DNA of 6,554 nt from CAYVLI01 sp964452105 [NCBI: uncultured Nitrospinota bacterium] (GTDB lineage: Bacteria > JAUXIQ01): positions 1-6,554 of the forward strand of contig CAYVLI010000154.1 of assembly GCA_964452105.1 (NCBI GenBank), read 5' to 3'. How positions within the stretch are numbered: position 1 is the stretch's first letter; each line of letters starts with the position of its first letter. The notes under the pieces are model-generated. The model was not told the DNA's origin and ran no database searches. It worked only from the letters and a program-made list of their open reading frames with translations. Position numbers and translations under genes: made by a program. Positions 5,226-6,554 of the stretch are shown here, piece after piece.

Positions 5226-5248
5226 GCGTCCTAAGCCTCGCTTTCCAC

Positions 5249-6445
5249 TTATTTATCCACTTCGCCCATCACGATATCGATGCTCCCGATAATCGTGACG
5301 GCGTCTGACACCATACGACCCTTAACCATTTGGGAAAAGGCCTGGAGATTAATCATTGAAGGAGAGCGTATCTTCATCCGGTATGCTTTCGGCTCCCCGT
5401 TGCTCACGATATAGAAAGCCAGCTCCCCCTTGGGATTTTCTATGCTCGAATAGACCTCCCCAACGGGGGGTTTGAAGCCCTGGGAAATCAGCTTGAAATG
5501 ATGTATGAGTTCCTCCATGTTGCCCTTCATTCTTACCCTCGGAGGCAGGATAATCTTGGGCATATCCACGTTAACCGGTCCCGGCGGCAGTTCCCTGAGA
5601 GCCTGCTCCACTATGCGGACGCTCTGCCGCATCTCTTCCATCCTTACAAGGTACCTGTCCAGAGAATCGCCGTTACTACCCACCGGAACTTCGAAGTCGA
5701 ACCTGTCGTAAACAAGATAGGGGTTGGCTTTCCTCAGGTCGTGCTCCACTCCGCAAGCCCTCAGGTTAGGCCCGGTCAAGCCATACTGAATAGCATCTTT
5801 TGCGGAGATGGCTCCTACACCTTTGCAGCGATCGACCCAGATCCTGTTCCTGGTCAGGAGCCCTTCCATTTCGTCCACGGCGGCAGGGAAAGCCTTTATA
5901 AAAGTCTTCACGTCCTCCTCGAAGCCCTCATAAAGGTCCCTGGCCACTCCTCCTATCCGCATATAGCTGGTGGTGAGCCTGGTGCCGGTGAGCTTTTCGA
6001 AGATATCATAAAGCCTCTCGCGCTCCCTGAACCCCCACAGGAAAACGGTGAAGGCGCCCAGGTCCAGGGCCATAATACCCATTCCCAGCAGATGTGCGGA
6101 AATCCTGGCCAGTTCGCAGAGGATGACCCGGATATACTTGGTGCGTTCAGGAACGTCTATACCCAGCAGCTTCTCCACCGCCATAACGTATGCGGTATTG
6201 TTGGAAAGAGGGGCCAGGTAATCCAGCCTGTCGGTATAGGGGATATACTGGTGGAAAGTCCTGTCCTCACCTATCTTCTCATAACCCCGGTGCAGATAAC
6301 CTATATGCGGCGTGGCGTTCACCACCAGCTCGCCCTCCAGCTCCAGCACGACTCGCAGCACGCCATGGGTCCCGGGGTGCTGTGGGCCCAGGTTCAGAAA
6401 CATGTGCTCGGTGCTCAGCTTCCGGGCCTGCTCCATCTGAGCCAT
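5249..6445 (-). CDS. nuoD: NADH-quinone oxidoreductase subunit D (NuoD)
   Basis: The 49-kDa subunit of complex I, forming the quinone-binding cavity with NuoB. The 398-residue product is a stand-alone NuoD, not a NuoCD fusion. It opens with LNLGPQHPGTHGVLR, continues with PHIGYLHRGYEK (46-57) and YTDRLDY (70-76), and ends in VSDAVTIIGSIDIVMGEVDK. H27 and Y76 align with bovine His59 and Tyr108, the pair that contacts the quinone head group, so it should be functional. The CxxC pairs that bind nickel and iron in group 4 hydrogenase large subunits are absent: LSNNTAYVMAVEKLLG occupies the first position. This rules out a hydrogenase. The ATG at 6445 has AGGAGGGG just upstream. It starts 22 bases after the nuoB stop, leaving no room for nuoC. 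Confidence 0.97.
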   Translation of the reverse strand: MAQMEQARKLSTEHMFLNLGPQHPGTHGVLRVVLELEGELVVNATPHIGYLHRGYEKIGEDRTFHQYIPYTDRLDYLAPLSNNTAYVMAVEKLLGIDVPERTKYIRVILCELARISAHLLGMGIMALDLGAFTVFLWGFRERERLYDIFEKLTGTRLTTSYMRIGGVARDLYEGFEEDVKTFIKAFPAAVDEMEGLLTRNRIWVDRCKGVGAISAKDAIQYGLTGPNLRACGVEHDLRKANPYLVYDRFDFEVPVGSNGDSLDRYLVRMEEMRQSVRIVEQALRELPPGPVNVDMPKIILPPRVRMKGNMEELIHHFKLISQGFKPPVGEVYSSIENPKGELAFYIVSNGEPKAYRMKIRSPSMINLQAFSQMVKGRMVSDAVTIIGSIDIVMGEVDK

Positions 6446-6467
6446 TTAACCCCTCCTCTTCAGGTTA

Positions 6468-6554
6468 TCACTGCGGGGCGCGTTCCGCGACCGTCTCTCT
6501 GGACACCTGTTCCTGAATCTTCAGGATGGCGTTTATCAGGTTCTCCGGCCTGGG
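6468..6554 (-). CDS. nuoB: NADH-quinone oxidoreductase subunit B (NuoB), C-terminal end only
   Basis: The gene runs off the right edge; only 28 codons and the stop (TGA, read from 6470 to 6468) are present. The peptide starts PRPENLINAILKIQEQVSRE and ends in an Ala/Glu/Arg tail (TVAERAPQ). 'PRPE-(A/N)-L-I-x-(G/A)-(I/L)-L-K-(L/I)-Q' is the conserved stretch right after the GCPP cysteine of NuoB, which ligates cluster N2. It does not resemble a NuoC C-terminus. NuoB is the complex I subunit that passes electrons from N2 to quinone next to NuoD. The identification rests on a short but characteristic tail; the cluster cysteines lie outside the window. Confidence 0.82.
   Translation of the reverse strand, partial: PRPENLINAILKIQEQVSRETVAERAPQ

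Noticed and set aside
5249-6445. Possibility that the NuoD-like gene is a group 4 [NiFe] hydrogenase large subunit
   Set aside because: Both nickel-binding CxxC motifs are absent, while the quinone-site residues H27 and Y76 and the complex I sequence blocks are present.

Overview
The window reads as bacterial chromosome from an anaerobe of moderate G+C content. Pointers are a class A RNase P RNA, several iron-sulfur proteins, complex I subunits and a corrinoid adenosyltransferase. The order zinc-ribbon protein, RNase HI, rnpB suggests Actinomycetota or deep-branching Bacillota or Chloroflexota, but that rests on recalled gene order and I do not assign a phylum. No transposase, phage gene, CRISPR array or tRNA is visible.

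Left part, plus strand (1-1118): the last 27 codons of a C4-type zinc-ribbon protein, then an RNase HI-family gene whose best start is a CTG at 182 rather than the TTG at 290, then rnpB, whose first paired helix begins on the RNase HI stop codon. A non-coding stretch of about 270 bases follows (1119-1390). It holds two hairpins that share a perfect 12-base inverted sequence, plus a G/C-rich hairpin between them. It separates the plus-strand genes from convergent minus-strand genes.

Right part, minus strand: in transcription order from the right edge, the end of nuoB, then nuoD, nuoI, a YfhL-type 2[4Fe-4S] ferredoxin, a PduO-type cob(I)alamin adenosyltransferase and a small Rieske [2Fe-2S] protein. 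After a 256-base gap comes a NapH/CcoG/NosR-like membrane polyferredoxin. The gaps from nuoB to the Rieske gene are 22, 23, 85, 119 and 30 bases, so one transcript is plausible. The nuo part is unusual: nuoD directly follows nuoB with no nuoC, and nuoI directly follows nuoD with no nuoH.

Functionally, NuoB, NuoD and NuoI form the connecting arm of complex I, which passes electrons along [4Fe-4S] clusters to quinone. The ferredoxin, Rieske protein and membrane polyferredoxin look like further electron carriers around that arm. The corrinoid adenosyltransferase supplies adenosylcobalamin and has no obvious mechanistic link to complex I. The strongest leads are the condensed nuoB-nuoD-nuoI order with its appended genes, the RNase HI/rnpB junction, and the paired hairpins after rnpB. 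None of these proves a new system.
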